The notes under the pieces were generated by a model. It was not told the origin of the DNA, ran no database searches, and worked only from the letters and a program-made list of their open reading frames with translations. This document shows positions 13,301 through 28,300 of a stretch of DNA of 64,000 bases, in pieces. Origin of the DNA: Trileptium ribeirensis (lineage: Eukaryota > Nematoda > Enoplea > Enoplida > Thoracostomopsidae); the NCBI GenBank assembly GCA_030248225.1, contig JASANE010019292.1, positions 122,957 through 186,956 on the forward strand, in the 5' to 3' direction. A program made the translations under genes and the position numbers. Every line of letters begins with the position of its first letter. Position 1 is the stretch's first letter.

Positions 13301-16300
13301 TCTGAATTTCATATCCAAAATTGTATACTCGCAAATGTTCCGGTTTCTAGGTGTGTTATTGTGTCATTTTGTTTGAGCCTAAATAATGTTTGATGGATAT
13401 ATTAGAGACACGTTCCGCATGCTAATTACATCCAGCAGGTATACTTCAGCGATTGAATTTGTAAAGCACTTCATTTATACGATCGTAGTAACACATCAAC
13501 TGAACGTAAGTTTGACTCGAAGGCCGCAGATGAGATCAACTCGTAGGGTATAACAAACGCTGATTGGTCAAACATGAACATTTTGGCTATGAAATGCAGC
13601 TGAATTTTGATTCATCAATAGAATTTTGCTTATCATGTACTTAAATAATTAAACTAAATTTAGATCGTCCTCATATCGACTACTCGGCTCTGAAAGATAT
13701 TACCGTAATGGCTGGCGAACCTTTCGAAATCAAAGTTCCGTACACCGGTGGAAATCCTAAGCCAAACGCAAGTTTTGAAAACGCTGGTAACGAAATCATG
13801 GACGACGACCGAATTTCAATCACGGTAAGATACCAGCAATATATCTACTTTAGCCAAACTAACCTAGTTTTCACCTTTTTATTTAAATCCATTCGACAAT
13901 ACCTCCTATAAAGGAGCGTGGGAAAAACTTGAGTTGATAAGTTATATAATTTTAGTGTTTAAATCTTCACCCTAGGTTTACAATGCTCCACGGGGAATGA
14001 TACCAAACCCATTAATACTAGCAAGATATCTTTAGGAGAGTAAGTTTAATGCATATCACACAGTTCTCAATTTACTAAGCCTTAGCCTAAGCTTAGTTCC
14101 TTATATGAGACATACACTAAACCTAAGTCGGTTGGATGCCGTCCTGCGAACCCACCACTCTAAGTTGTTCTAAGCACTAAAATCATAATTAGATACTGTT
14201 GGGGGACTTGAAAAGATATTATAGATTGGACTTCACTTGATCTATTAATTGTTTATGAATGTGAACACACATAAAGCACTTTAAAAGCAGCAATTATTTT
14301 ATTGGAAATTTATTATTATCAGTATATGGCAATAATTCTTACGTACTACATTCTGCATAAATTTCTTATAAGTGCAAACTATTTATTAAATCACGCATAT
14401 AATTTCACGTGGTTTATTTTCATTCATCAGGGTTATTTGCATTCATGAACTATTTAGTCTAAATAATGTTGTTTGTTGCTTTTCAAGTACATCAACAATC
14501 TGCGTTTAACTAGATGCTTCGCAGGGGCCGTTAGATTTCTACAATTTTGCTGCCATATTTTTAACCCCAAGCATAGTGATCAGTGTATCGTGAACAGTGT
14601 TGCTATAATTCTGCTCGTTAATATTTTTAAACTACATAGCCCTTGACTTTTGCAAATAAATTCATAGTTTATTAATTCGCAACAATATAATAATGGACAT
14701 TGCAAGGTGTTCAATAACCTTTTTACTGCCATGGAGTCCCATAATGATTTTAAATGTTAGGAGCATTATTTATTCTCTTGGAACAAAAAAGGCTCCAAAT
14801 GAAAAGATTCAGCTGTCGGCGATAGCTGTACGCATATCTTTTGGATTAGTAGGACGGAACAGCGGGCTAGACCATTCGGCCACGGTTTAGCAAACCTGTG
14901 CTGCATGATATTGTGGGTCAATTGAACTGTGGTGCCTGCTTCTCAAAGAGGTGTGAAGCACTATAGATGTTCAAGTCTTAATAATTTAGAGTTTGTAGAA
15001 ACTAATTAACAGCAATAAACTGGCCCAACATGGCATAAATCAAACACGGAAAGCAAGCTAGCTGAGTTTCACGGTTAGAGCCAGCAAAACTGTTACAACA
15101 TCACTACATTTTTGGAAACTTCATTTAGATTTATATAATAGCCCATGTCTCCTTTTAGTTAATATTCCACTGACAAAATCATAAAGATTGCTACAGCAAT
15201 TGTTCAGTTTACTCAAAGGTTGCGCAGCAGTGGGGCAACAATTAATGGTTGGGTTATTTTTAACAATTAACCTATGGTATTCATGATGATGATTAGTTTA
15301 AAATACATGGATTAGAACAAAGAAGTCTATCACAAATCTCGAAGGTTTCAGTTTATTTATTTAAATTTTCTGGAGTATTATTTGTGTATTATTATATACT
15401 TAACTAAATTTAGGTAACACAGATATTGACAACATCGTTCTGATTTAGGTTGTAACCAGGAGCGCAGCAATAGGGGGTGAACCACACTTTTCAGCAAAAG
15501 TAGGTATTTTCCTTTGTGAGTATTCTCCCTTATTCTCCGCCAACTTTCGAATGCACCCCTGGTTGTAGATCTAATAGCACTCTTTGAAACATACTATGTA
15601 TCAGTGTAAATAACTGACAACTTTAAATCATATTTAAGATGGAGTAAGTGTTACTACTTTTCAAATATCTAACGGGTATTTGCTTGCTATCGTGACGTTA
15701 TTTTTGTGTTTTCAAATATCAAAAATGGTTTTACCCGACCAAGCACTTGCGGGTTTTACAACCAATATTGTATTTGTTTTAATTCATTGTTTGGAATCTA
15801 GAGAATTGTTTGCACTAACCATCTAGGTACGGAAGTGAAACCTCATCTGAGATTGTTTCGTTTATCACCATTATCGCCAAAAGTTAATGTTTGAGAACAA
15901 AAACGAAACCAACATGCTATACCATACTTACATATTCTTGTTTTGCACGTTTTATTCTAGGTTGCCGATGGCTTCGCAACGATGACTGTTAAATCGGCTG
16001 TGCGTGAAGATACCGGTCCATACAAGATTACTTTGAAAAATAGACTGGGCAAAGATTTCGGACGTCTCAACGTTACCGTTTTAGGTTGGCAATTACTTGA
16101 ACGGCGTTCGTTCTTTAATGTGTGTAGTATCAGCAAATAATAACAGGTCTGGTTTTACAAAATGGGTAAAAATACGTACTTCGATGTCTTAAAAATAGTA
16201 GTGGCACTTTTGTACGTATTATTCTGTAAAACCTGCATTAAATCATGTTAAACGAGTTTGAATAATTTTTTTCTAAAATCTAGCAAAAAGTTTTAAATAA

Positions 16301-19300
16301 ATTTTGAAACTGATATTTTTAAAAGCGAATCGTTGATTTACATGAAAACTCCGTATGATACGCGCTGTTAAATTTTATTATGTATTTAATACGTTGGACA
16401 CGACTATGTCTGATTATTCTGCTGTGATATAGCTGTGAAATTTTAACTTGACATGGTAAGCTACCCAAATTGATATACATTTCTGCAATTTTTAAGCAAC
16501 GCATGTTACGAACAAAGCGCGAAATACCTAAAAACATTTTTCACAACTGTACAAAAAATGAACACATGTTTATTTAATCGACTATAACCATAAGCGTTTA
16601 ATTATTAAGTGCTTACGACACAATCAAATTTTACGTACTTTGCACATATTTCCGGTGGTTCACATTGTTCTTAAGATCGCCCAAGTCCGCCACAGGGTCC
16701 GCTAACACCATACGAAATCGATGCGAACGCAATGACTTTACGATGGCGTGAACCAAAGGACAACGGAGGCGCCGAAGTTACAAATTACATTCTCGAGAAA
16801 AAAGATGGTCCCAGTGGTGATTGGGTTAAGGTAATGGAAGGACACAATGTTCAGCGTTTTTCGCTCCAGGCAGAAAACATTAGTTATTTATAAAATTTCA
16901 TTCGCTTTTTATTTATTTTATTATGTACAAGTAGCCGAAATATTTTTACGTCAACGTGATATTTTGTGTTTGCTACAGTAATTTTGTAGTCGTTTAGTTT
17001 CAGGGAAGTATCTTGTATTTTACAGAGCCTAACTGTCTCTGATAGCCAAATCGAGCTTCGAGTCCTATAAAATGTATGACAATTTTGACTCCTATTCGAC
17101 TGGTTGATAACCTTTAAGGTATTGTGTTTTTCATGAAATCGAACGATAGTTTGCGTTATGGTTAAAGTACACACAGGTCTGAATTTACGAAGTAGTAGAT
17201 GTTCGCTCGCAAAACAGTAAATGTGCCTTGACACCTTCAAACGTTTAACTCACGTTGAGTTCCAGCGCTTAGCTCAAAATTAGATCAGATTTGGGTCACA
17301 ATTTTACTTTTATTTGCAACGTTGTGACAAAAATATGGTAAATAGCGATGTTTTAAAACTTTTTACAATGGCTTGTTAAATGTTGAGCTAAATTTTTTTC
17401 TAATGTGTTCTCCAGTTGGCTAAAGTGATATACTTCAAAAGTTTGAACATTGTTCACACTTTGAAATTTACAAAAATACAAAAATGTATCCAATTTTTGA
17501 TTAAAATTTTATCAGATTTCTAGCTCAACAATTGAGCTGAGATTTTGAAGGTATGAACGTATGTACCTTAAAACGCTCAAAGGTTTATATATTTTTTGAT
17601 TTCCATTCTTCTGAGAAATACTAAATATTGGATATCGTGACTAGTGCGTGTCTCACTTTGACTTCTTTATAAATGAATATTTCATTTTAGGTCAGTAACC
17701 AGATTCAAGACACACACTTTAGAGTCAAAGATTTGAACGAAGGTCATGCTTACGAGTTTCGTGTGATGGCTGAAAACAAATACGGCGTTAGTGAGCCGCT
17801 TTTGACAACAGAGCCAGTCGTTGCTAGAAGCAAATATAGTAAGTTCAGTGGAACTTTCTGAATTTTTAAATATTAACTAAACCATAGAGATCAATTATAA
17901 TTTCATCCGTTCATGGAATACAGTAGGGAATAAAACGTCTTTTTATCTCCGAAACATTGAAAGACGTGTAAATTGTTTATTAATATAGCATATTAAATTG
18001 CCCAAAATAACATAATGGAAATAATATTTCATGTTTTGTGCAAGAAAGTTTATGTTAACAATAATCTTGTAATAGGAATGGAAAAAATTAATAAAATACT
18101 CTAATTTTTATTTATGCAAAAAATAGCTTCCTGTCTACTGCCAGAAAAGACTACCAACTGCAACAGTGACGGTGTATAAATGAGTGTCCGGTTAGTCATG
18201 TCAGCACCCTGCATAATATTGTTGCCGTGCAGGTCGCTCACCCTACAGGGGGCGTAGCCAGGATTTTTTGTTGAAGAGGACAATTTTGTTCAAAACTAAA
18301 ATTTTTTTTCATAATCTAGCTGCATTGTTGGTATCCATCTGGAAGCGTAAGAAGGTTTTTTAGAAGATCAACAAAAACAAGTGGCAATCTTGGCAAAAAT
18401 GGACGAAAATTTTGAGGTCATTCATACCCTAATACCTTCCTTCCTGATGGCCTTCGTGAAGGCTGAACAACTTGTCACCCTACGCCTGCCGGAGGCGCGC
18501 TTAAAATTTAGGGGAACCGAACAAAATCTGTGGAAAATTTGACAAAAACTGGTGAAAATTTTTAGAACTTCATTTTCGAAAACCTCCTCTACCTGCCGAC
18601 CCCTGGGCAACCCCATGAATGGCCCATTTTACCAGCTAATGTTTTGCAAGTATGAAAATTCTTAATCATACTTGATCAAAACGCAATTTGCTAAAGTTTG
18701 AATCTATCCAGAATCATTGGTTTTGGTTGTACGCACCTGATTTGCGAGCTTTGGGCATTAAATGATACAAAACTAAACTTAGAATTCAGTCACATTGCTG
18801 CAGTGGCTGAGTTATTCCTATTTAAATAGTTATTCGCCAACCATTTGGTGGCAGAGGTCCCAAACGGGACTGAAACGTCACAAAACGGTAATAAGGTGGG
18901 ATTGTTGGTGATGTTTCATTGAACAGAGTAAGTGGATAACGTTGCGCCAGCCGGATTGATTCCTGGAATAGTTGTAATAAACCTTATACAAAACATAATT
19001 AAAAATCTGAGTTGAACAAATATGACGATAATCAATTACCTAGAAGATAGATTTGAAATTAACGCATCCTGAGCTTTCAGCTCTATAAGCTGCGCAGCAA
19101 ACAAGTTCAATTTGACCAGCAGTAAGACTGAACCGTAATGTTTCGTCGATCTTAGACTCCGGGTAATGGTAATATTGCTAGGTTATCGCTATAATAAATA
19201 ATGATGATGCCTTTATGTGGGTCATTGTCGAAACAAATTAATACACCAATTTGCTCGCAGTGATTGTAAATGTTCAAAAAATGCGAGAGGCCAATGTGTG

Positions 19301-22300
19301 TGAACCCCCTCAAGTCCTAACTTCCTCAATGCACACAATGCACAATCCGTTATACCAATCGATGAACTCAGAAAATTTGTCGGATTGGAGGGGCCATGCC
19401 CATCGCCTCTCGCGGTTTGGCTATGCCACTGCCACCCCGTGGTTATTTTTCTCCACCAATCTTTGTACTTCCCATCTGCTTTGTTTATTCTGCGATAGTG
19501 CAGATAGCATTATTAATATTAATTGAATCTAGGTATGAACATCAGTGATTTTCACATAGATCATTGAAACCAATCAACTTTGCATATGTAGGATCACAGC
19601 CGTTATCAACGTTACCATTCAACGTTCATGTATATGCAGCGAACTATTCTAGTTTCTAGGCGAAATAGAAATATTTGCTAATTCTAGGTCCACCTGGACC
19701 GCCAAGTAAACCAGTTGCTCTGGAGACTTCGGAACAAGCAATCACTATCGGTTGGGATCGTCCAGTCGACGACGGAGGAGCACCGGTTACAGGATATATC
19801 GTTGAAAAAAGAGAAAAAGGTGATACAAAATGGACTAAAGCGTCGGTTTCTGTTATACCAGACACAAAATGCAAGGTAACACAACAACCAAGTTTATTAT
19901 TTTTTGTTTATTTTCTGGAATAGCTTATTTCTTCTAATGTATAAGTAAAACACTAAATGCTTTGATGTGACAGATTGACTTATCAATATCATTTGAGCTT
20001 AATACAAGTACGGACACTTGTATTTTGCAAGAAGTACAGCTATATGGCAGACATGTCACAAAATTTACGTCAGACAATTGTTCAAACAGTTATATATCAA
20101 CAGTATAATTGACACTGACGTCCTAACTTACGCACTCCTATTAGGTGTTATTAAGTTAATATTTTAAACCAATACTACAAAGACGCTACCTTTACGTTAG
20201 GGCATTATACGCGTTGAAAACATGAATCAAATCGTTGTAGCCGCTCCCGAAAAATAAGATGGTGCCAAATTTTTCTACAGGTTTCCCCGTTAAATAGTCT
20301 TTGAAGCCTCTACTATGTTCGTTTATATCGCTATTGTATTGTCGCCCCCAAATGTATACGGCGTAACGCCTGAGTGCTTGGGATACCTTGAACCAAATAG
20401 GTTAAATTGACTATTTTTTAAGTGCAAAATTTGGGCGGATTTGTACTAAAAGACTTTAATGAACGCCTGGTTTAGCCTAGGCAATAGAAACTATTAATTG
20501 TTCGTCTGCTGCTGTATAATTTTTGAGTAAACTAAACAACTGCAGCAGCAATCTATAATTTTTCAGTCTCCGAACAGACTAGACAGACGCATGCGCTAAG
20601 GTATAAAGCGCGATCCAAATGATGTTTCCTAGATTGTAGTTGTTTTGTAACGCTGTCTCTAACTGTGATATTCTGGTAGCTAGCCTTCCCTGTTTATTTT
20701 TGCCACGTTGGTTTGGTTTATTTCTGCTAATTACGTTTTACCCGATGTAAATTGTGAAGACTAAATTATATGCAGCGCTTTAAACCAATTTGTGAAACCT
20801 GCACCGAGCTTCAAATGTAGGACACACTGTAGTAATACAGGCTACGTTTATTAAAACGTGGCCAAGTGGTCTAGCGCGCTGTCCTATAATATAAATTCAG
20901 AAGGTAGGTGTTCAACTGCCGCCGCAACTTGATTTTATATTTGGAGTCGTTTTTGCTCTAAAAATTTAAATGAACGTATAAAAACAGTATGATACTAACA
21001 TGGCACTAAGAGAAAACCGTGATTCTATTGATGTGAATTTATATGCCAAAGCCTACACTATGTAGGTCCACAAATATTAACGAGCAGAACAATGGGAGCA
21101 CACATGAAGACATAAATGCTTCAGGTTGAGCGCCCCCAGCATTGTAAAACCCAACGGCACTAATTCATCTGCCCTACTGGTCGATAAATATACATAGCCA
21201 AATATAATTGCACAGACCGATCATGAAACATATATGCTGCGAACTAATGTCGCCATATACAGAGATTCGGTATTTAGTTAGGGATGTTTCGAGAAAATTT
21301 AACTAATTCACGTATATATTTAAAGGCTGATGACTAGATGTGCAATTAATTTCACTTATTTTTGTTTGAAAGTCCAAATATTTATTCCTAACTTTGCATA
21401 TTTTGAGTTTAGGTTAGTTAAACCCTGTTTATAGCAATCTGTGTATGATTCCTCGTTAACACATAGGTTTGACTACAATATAGGACAAAACAAGCGTATA
21501 TCTGTGCGGCAGTTCTTGTATTACATGGTTGAAACCGATTTTGCATAATTAATAATGCAACCTAGTGTAAGCCAGTGGTACCATTGGTTCTACAGATCAC
21601 ACGGAAATTTTCGTTTCTTAATAGTAATTTTGGACAAGTATTTTTGCTACTCTCATTAAATAATACGAAGTAAATCCAATAAATAAATTACCATGTTATT
21701 TTGCAATGCTTGTTTATCAGCTAGGCAATACAAAATTCAATGGCGGAATTTGTATTGCAGCAGGCACCAATAAAATATGTTTTTTCAGTTTATTGGAGCA
21801 CTGAAAAGCTTTGATGATGATTTCTTGCTATATCGAAAAAAATTCACTGCTAAGATATAGCCATGTTTCAGATTACCAATGTTACACCACATCATTGCTA
21901 CGAATTTCGTGTTTGCGCCATCAATGCCGCTGGTCCTGGTCCGTTTAGCGAAAATTCAGAAGAAATCTACGCTCGAAGACCTCCATGTAAGTGTTTATGT
22001 TTGTACTTGTATTGCAGACTTGGCTTTTAGCATAGTATTTTGGGATTATTATTGTTTTCGTAATGTAATATAATGTTTTCACACTTTTAAACGCTTCGTT
22101 TCACACTTCGTAAATAAATTTCAGTTGGTGGAAGGCGCAGTGGGAATGCAAACAAAGGTGTAGGTGACTGTGGAACGTTCCAATTAACGATCAGCTAAAA
22201 GTAGCTGCTCTACCTAAACGAAAAAGCCGAATCCTATAAGTCGGAAATTTTCAGTTTAGAATGTCGATGTTTGTTATGTTCGCATTCCTAAATTATTGCA

Positions 22301-25300
22301 TTTTATAGCCCTGAACGAGCTCTGCAGTATAATTATGCTACATCGATAGAAAAACTTGCTGGTAAGTGTTCACGAAGCGTAGCGAGGTTACAGCTACTGC
22401 CCTTTATTCAAAACAACAAATTGGATTTTACAAATCAAATAGCCAAAGTGTTCAAATAAAGCTGTGCTAAGAAAATTCCCTCACAATTTTAAACCCTCCC
22501 TTGAAAGAATGAGTACTTGCTGAGATCATTATCAAACATAAAACAAAAAATTACTTACACCTATTACAAACTTCTGACTACTTTGACTTAATTTAGCAAA
22601 GGCCCAACGTATACATCAAAATTTAGAAAAAATAATTTCACAATAATACATTTTTTAAAAATTTGAATTTAATCTCCTGTTTTGTGAATTAGTTTAGTTC
22701 ACTGAAGGTTAGTACCAATTCGACTGCAGTTAATTTTACATAGTGCCACAAGAATGTCATCGTCAATACGTTATTTGAGAAGCCAGTTTTACAATTATAG
22801 ACAAAAATGCTTCAGGTAAACCAATGATTGATCTTAGCATGATGGTTCGCGATGTTATTGCTCTCGCCGGAGATCCAGTGAATCTCGTTGTGCCATTTAT
22901 TGCTGTTCCTCCGCCAACTGCTGCTTGGGCAAAGGTAAAAGGCCCATTTCTTTGCCTGAATATTTTCATCTTTACTACTTCTGTAAAATTGTCGCAAAGG
23001 ACGAATATTATACATTGACAGTCTAAACATCGCAAAACCAACAATGTTACATAATCTCACCGAACGTCAGTTAGAATAAAATATTTCCAAAGCGCTATAA
23101 CGTAACAGAAGCGTATATCTGCACTGTTTATATAAATAATCTATGTTAGATATAACGAAAATGTTACTAATTATTTATAAAATATGAGATGTTAAGATAT
23201 AGCATGTTTTGTCGTTTTTAGAGATCTCTGAAGGTTTTACACCTAAGTTAGCTACTTCAACACAAGTATGAAACAGGCATCATACCTAAATCTATATGTA
23301 TATAAGTATTTGAGTAAGTAAACGATTTTATTGATATGATCGACGCATTACAATCGGCAAAATAGCAAATAGAGAAGCGCTGCAACAAACGTATTATGCA
23401 TGCTATTTGAAATCAGTTAGCTAGCTTTGTTTTGGTAATATTACTTTCTAAGGACAAAAAATATTACATGGGTGTCATCCGCCCTGCCGAAGGAATATAA
23501 AACTTAAATGAAGTAGTGTGCATTGAGAAATTTTATAGTTACGCCTATAACATCAACATTGTTGTTATTCCAAAACTTTGCAGTAATGTTGTCATAATCC
23601 TTCAGAAAGATGTCGGTGATGTTACACCAGACGATCGTATTCATATTGAAACCAACGAATACACATCAATTCTCAAAAATACGAAATGTCAACGCGGTGA
23701 TACTGGAACGTACACAATTACATTGACTAACGATTTGGGATCCGACAGTGCCGATATCCGAGTTAAAATTGTTGGTAAGTATAGGCAAATCTGACATGTC
23801 GTGACATTGTTTTAGTCTTACGAGATGTAGAATACCAGTTTTGGTAACATTTAATAGAGAAATAATGCAGAGGCAATATCTACAAGATTATCTGATAGAA
23901 TTCTTAAAGTATATACAGCAAATACATGTGTTAAATGATTCAGGTTTCATATGGATTATATATCAAGCCAAATTGTATGATATTTATTCACCACAAAATT
24001 GCTGTTTGTAATAATTCTCTACCCGGCGAATCATTTAAATACGTTTGTATAAGGCATGCAGCTAATATAACTTTTTCAAATCTCAAAATTAAACTGAGCC
24101 GCTTTATAAGCGTATATTTGTTATTGATATCAATCAATTCGTTTCAGACCGCCCAAGCCCACCGGAAGGTCCGCTTCAAGTGTCCGAAGTGACACCGGAC
24201 TCCGCAGTTCTGACGTGGAAGGAGCCGAAAGATAACGGCGGATCGCCTATCACAAACTACATCGTTGAAAAGATGAATATGAAAAACGAAGGAAAATGGG
24301 AAAAGGTTAACTGCTTATGTTTTGTTTTAGTTCAAAAGTTGTTATATAACGAAAATGCTGCTTATGTTTTCGATAGTTATTGGTCGTGTAATAAAAAAAT
24401 TTCAGCTGATACTAAACGTGGCAAATGTGTGTCATTACAGCAGTCATTTATGAAAAACGTATTAAATTTATGTTTGTATTCAAGTTTGGCACAATCAGTA
24501 CGTCGTTCGCACTGCCATACTTGTTTCTGAAGTATTAAAACAAAAACTCAACTGTCCTCAATATTCCATACTTGTTTCATTGATGTGACAGATGAATTGT
24601 TTACTCTAAACTGTTATTGTATGCGTTAAAAGGAACTATCCTTTTAGCACATAACATTATTTATGTCATACAGTTAAGCTGGAGATTCAATTAAGAAATC
24701 CCTTGTTGTCAAATATTTCGCGAATCACCATTTACCACAGACATTTCGTACTCAGTTTTGTTTAGGTTTCTTCATTTATTCGCAATACTCGATACGAAGT
24801 TCCGGATCTTACCGAAGGCGATTTTTATAAATTCCGCGTTCGTGCTGAAAACCAGTACGGAATTTCTGATCCGCTAGAAAATGATAAACCAGTCAAAGCT
24901 GAATATGACTTCCGTAAGTGTAAATTTCCAGCATGTATAAATTATAATTATTTATGTAAATTATAATACATAAATTATAACCAATAATACGTAATTATTA
25001 CTTATAAATAAATGTATATATATATATAATTATTTTTTATAATTTAAAAATATTATCGTGTGTTTTCGCTTTAGCAGAACATAGCAAACTTTTCACTAAC
25101 TTTTCCTAAAGCTTGATTCATGTGCAAGCTACTTGAAAACTCGCGTAAAAACTTAAGTTTACCGTGCTGAATTTCATAGGTCAAGCTAGAAGATCATGCG
25201 CAGCGGTAGGGTGTAAATTTGTTCACTAGTAATACTAACCACGTTTGGTGATATTATAGACTGTCATGCTAGTTCAAAACACTACCGCTGGCAAAAACTT

Positions 25301-28300
25301 GATTCAAGTGCAACTCACTTGAGAAAACCGTGTAAAACCCTGAGTTTACCTTGCTGAATTTTCCAGACCAATTTAGAAAATTGTGCACAGGGGTAGGATA
25401 TAAATTTGTTCCCCATTAATACTAAGAATTTTTGGTGATGTTATAGTCTGTCATGCTAGCTTTAAAAACATGAGAAGAATGTTATGAAGATAACATGAGC
25501 GAACATGAGGATATGAGTTCACAGCTTTTAGGGTCAAAAACGAAAACGCTGTTACTGGATATATTCGCAGCATTTACTTTACCTCATAACAATGTCAAAG
25601 CGCACATTTTGCTAATACAATTGTTTATGAATCCATGTGTTAGTTGAATGATCGGTTGAATTTTTAGGTGTACCAGATCCACCTGGAGAGCCAGAACACT
25701 TTGATATGGATACCACTTGGGTTAAACTTCGTTGGGACAAGCCAACTAGTGACGGTGGCAGTCCGATTATTGGTTATCATGTTGAATACAAAGAACCGAA
25801 CGCTTTCAAATGGACGATGGCAAATCCGTATCCATCCAAAGATCCGCAGCTTCTGAGTATGTATTTTGCTGCATTCTTTTGAAAATTGGATAACATTTCC
25901 ATAAATCAATGTACTTAACTGTGCTAAAAACATTTGTACTGAAATCCAAAGAAAAAAATATAAAATGTTTCATTAAATAATTTAGGAAAATTTCGATCGA
26001 TTTGATTGTATTTCTGAAAGAAAAATATATATTAAATTTGTAAAGACAGGTGTGATTTTGGGTCTGCGATGGCAACTCTATAGAGCTATGTTTAATGCAA
26101 AAATATTAACGCCGAGCATATCAACAACTGATAATTTTCCTTTTTTGGAAATTCTTCGGAAAGTTTGTAGCATAGGATATTCTAGCTAATATAGTCAGTG
26201 CTATTTGAATGTGATGGTCTTGCTGTTACAAATATCAGTTATTATCGTCTATTTTGACTTAGATATTTTTGTAACGTCTTTACATGATATATACATGATT
26301 ACCGAGTTTAATATTTAATCTTCTTTAGTAAAATTATGTAAATGTTGACGATGATTCGGAATCACACCGTCAGTATCTTTTTAGCCGTTATCAAAGGAGT
26401 CTGTCCTTTCCAAATATTTTTTGAGATCGTAGCTTGACAGCAAACTATTGTCACAATGCTCATAGTTTCGTCAGGTCGCCACAACACTGCCTTCGCAACA
26501 CAGGTGTTTTGTAAAAGTTTGACATCTGCTTGGAGAGTTAGATGGTGAGTATCCGAGCCAAAAGGGTTGATCAATATGCTGCCCTGTTATATGGTGAGAT
26601 TGTCAAGCTGTTGCTGAGCAACGATCAACTCTAGGTCAATTCATATGAAATAGGCTTTAAAACTGGCAAGTCCTCATAAATTGCATTTTATGTCCTAAAA
26701 ACGCGTTCATCCGCCTGTTTTCGCTTTCAGTCGAAGGTCTACGCGATCGCGGTCAATATATCTTCCGGGTATTTGCAAAGAACGCTGCAGGATTAAGCAA
26801 GCCAAGCCCCGAATCGAACATATTGAATTTGAAACCGAAGTTCGGTAAGTTAAGTTTTTTAGTTGTATAGTTTTAGTTATATAGTTAAGTTTTAGTTTTT
26901 AGTTAGTCATGTCTTCGGTCGCCTATATATAAATGAAGAATTTGAATAATTGCGCTGTTTTTCGTAGTGTAGACAATGCACGTTTTTGCATTTATATGTG
27001 TAACAATATATAACTGTATATACAGCTTGTGATATAATTATACTGCCTTCTCCAAATACAGCCGGGGGAGGGGCTTACATATATCGACCTCTCCAATATT
27101 CTCGCGCTCATGCTGCCCACGCAAATTTTAGCCTCTCCCATTCATACCACCATATCACCTAGTTACATTCTTGAGCCACCAAAAATTACAGAATTTTTAC
27201 AAAGAGATAAAATGGGCGAACTTTGCTCTATTTTGGACAAAAATCACCAATTTTTCCTGTAGGATTAAAAATCGCTTAAACATTCCGTTTTTGATAGGTG
27301 CAATTGCAAACAGTCGTTAAATTAGATACATTTGACGTTTTCTGACAAGTAACAGTAGGTTATGGTTTCTCCGTTCAGCTGCGGATGGCCCAGATGAACT
27401 GCAGAAATCGCCTCGCCCTGTACTTTCGGTTCCCCGGTTCCGGCCAAGAGATCCCCACAGTCACGCCCCTAGGTGCATTTTATGAGTTTCGGGAGGCCAC
27501 AATATGCACGATGCAAAATATATATGGAATTAGATTAAAAGATTTATTATTAAAATTAATAAATAACAATAAATATAATATATTAATTAGAAAATATTCT
27601 TATGATTGTAAATATATGTATATATATATTCAAAAGCTCATGCGCACCGGCGTACTCAGGATATTGTTTTACGAATCCGATACCCAGAAACGGGTTGCTC
27701 TATGCATGGCTTCGTTGAGCTTTGCTTTACCGTAATTTACGTTATGCCATGACTACTGGGTCAAAGAGATCACGCAGGAGTAGACGGACACTTTCTGGAG
27801 TTTGGCGTAGACGTTTTAATTAGGATAACAATTTTAATAAAATTTTGTTGATGAAATAGTTTTTGGTCGTATGTGGGTGGAGTACGGACCCCGGGATCCA
27901 TCTCACTTTGGATGCGGTATTGTGTATGTATACGTTAATTCCTGCTCAATTACGAGCTAGTTATAACTCACCTATCAATATCAGTATGAGCCGTTAATTC
28001 CAAGTTGCAGTACAATAATGTAGGTAAAAAATATTGTTATATTATTTATATATGTTTAGATTTATCCATCGTTTTATTACAATAAAACTATGCCAGAATT
28101 TCGATGTTTTCATTTTGATAAATTTCGGTTTCATTTATATTTAATTATTACGTTTAATTTCGTTTTCGTGCAACCTCTTTTTTATTTTCGTTAAAGATGT
28201 TCCGGGTCCACCAGGTGCGCCAAATGCCGATCGTATTGGTAGAAATTTCGTAACACTAACATGGACCAAGCCTCTGGATGATGGTGGGTCAAAGATTATG

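Noticed and set aside
22309..22361. Extra linker exon between FN3 domain 5 and Ig domain 3
   Set aside because: It has splice-like borders, but in the phase set by exon 21872-21986 it meets a stop; the direct junction to 22816 is in frame.
27385..27735. 116-codon ORF in a twitchin intron
   Set aside because: No motif, a low-complexity middle, and no splice phase that fits the gene.
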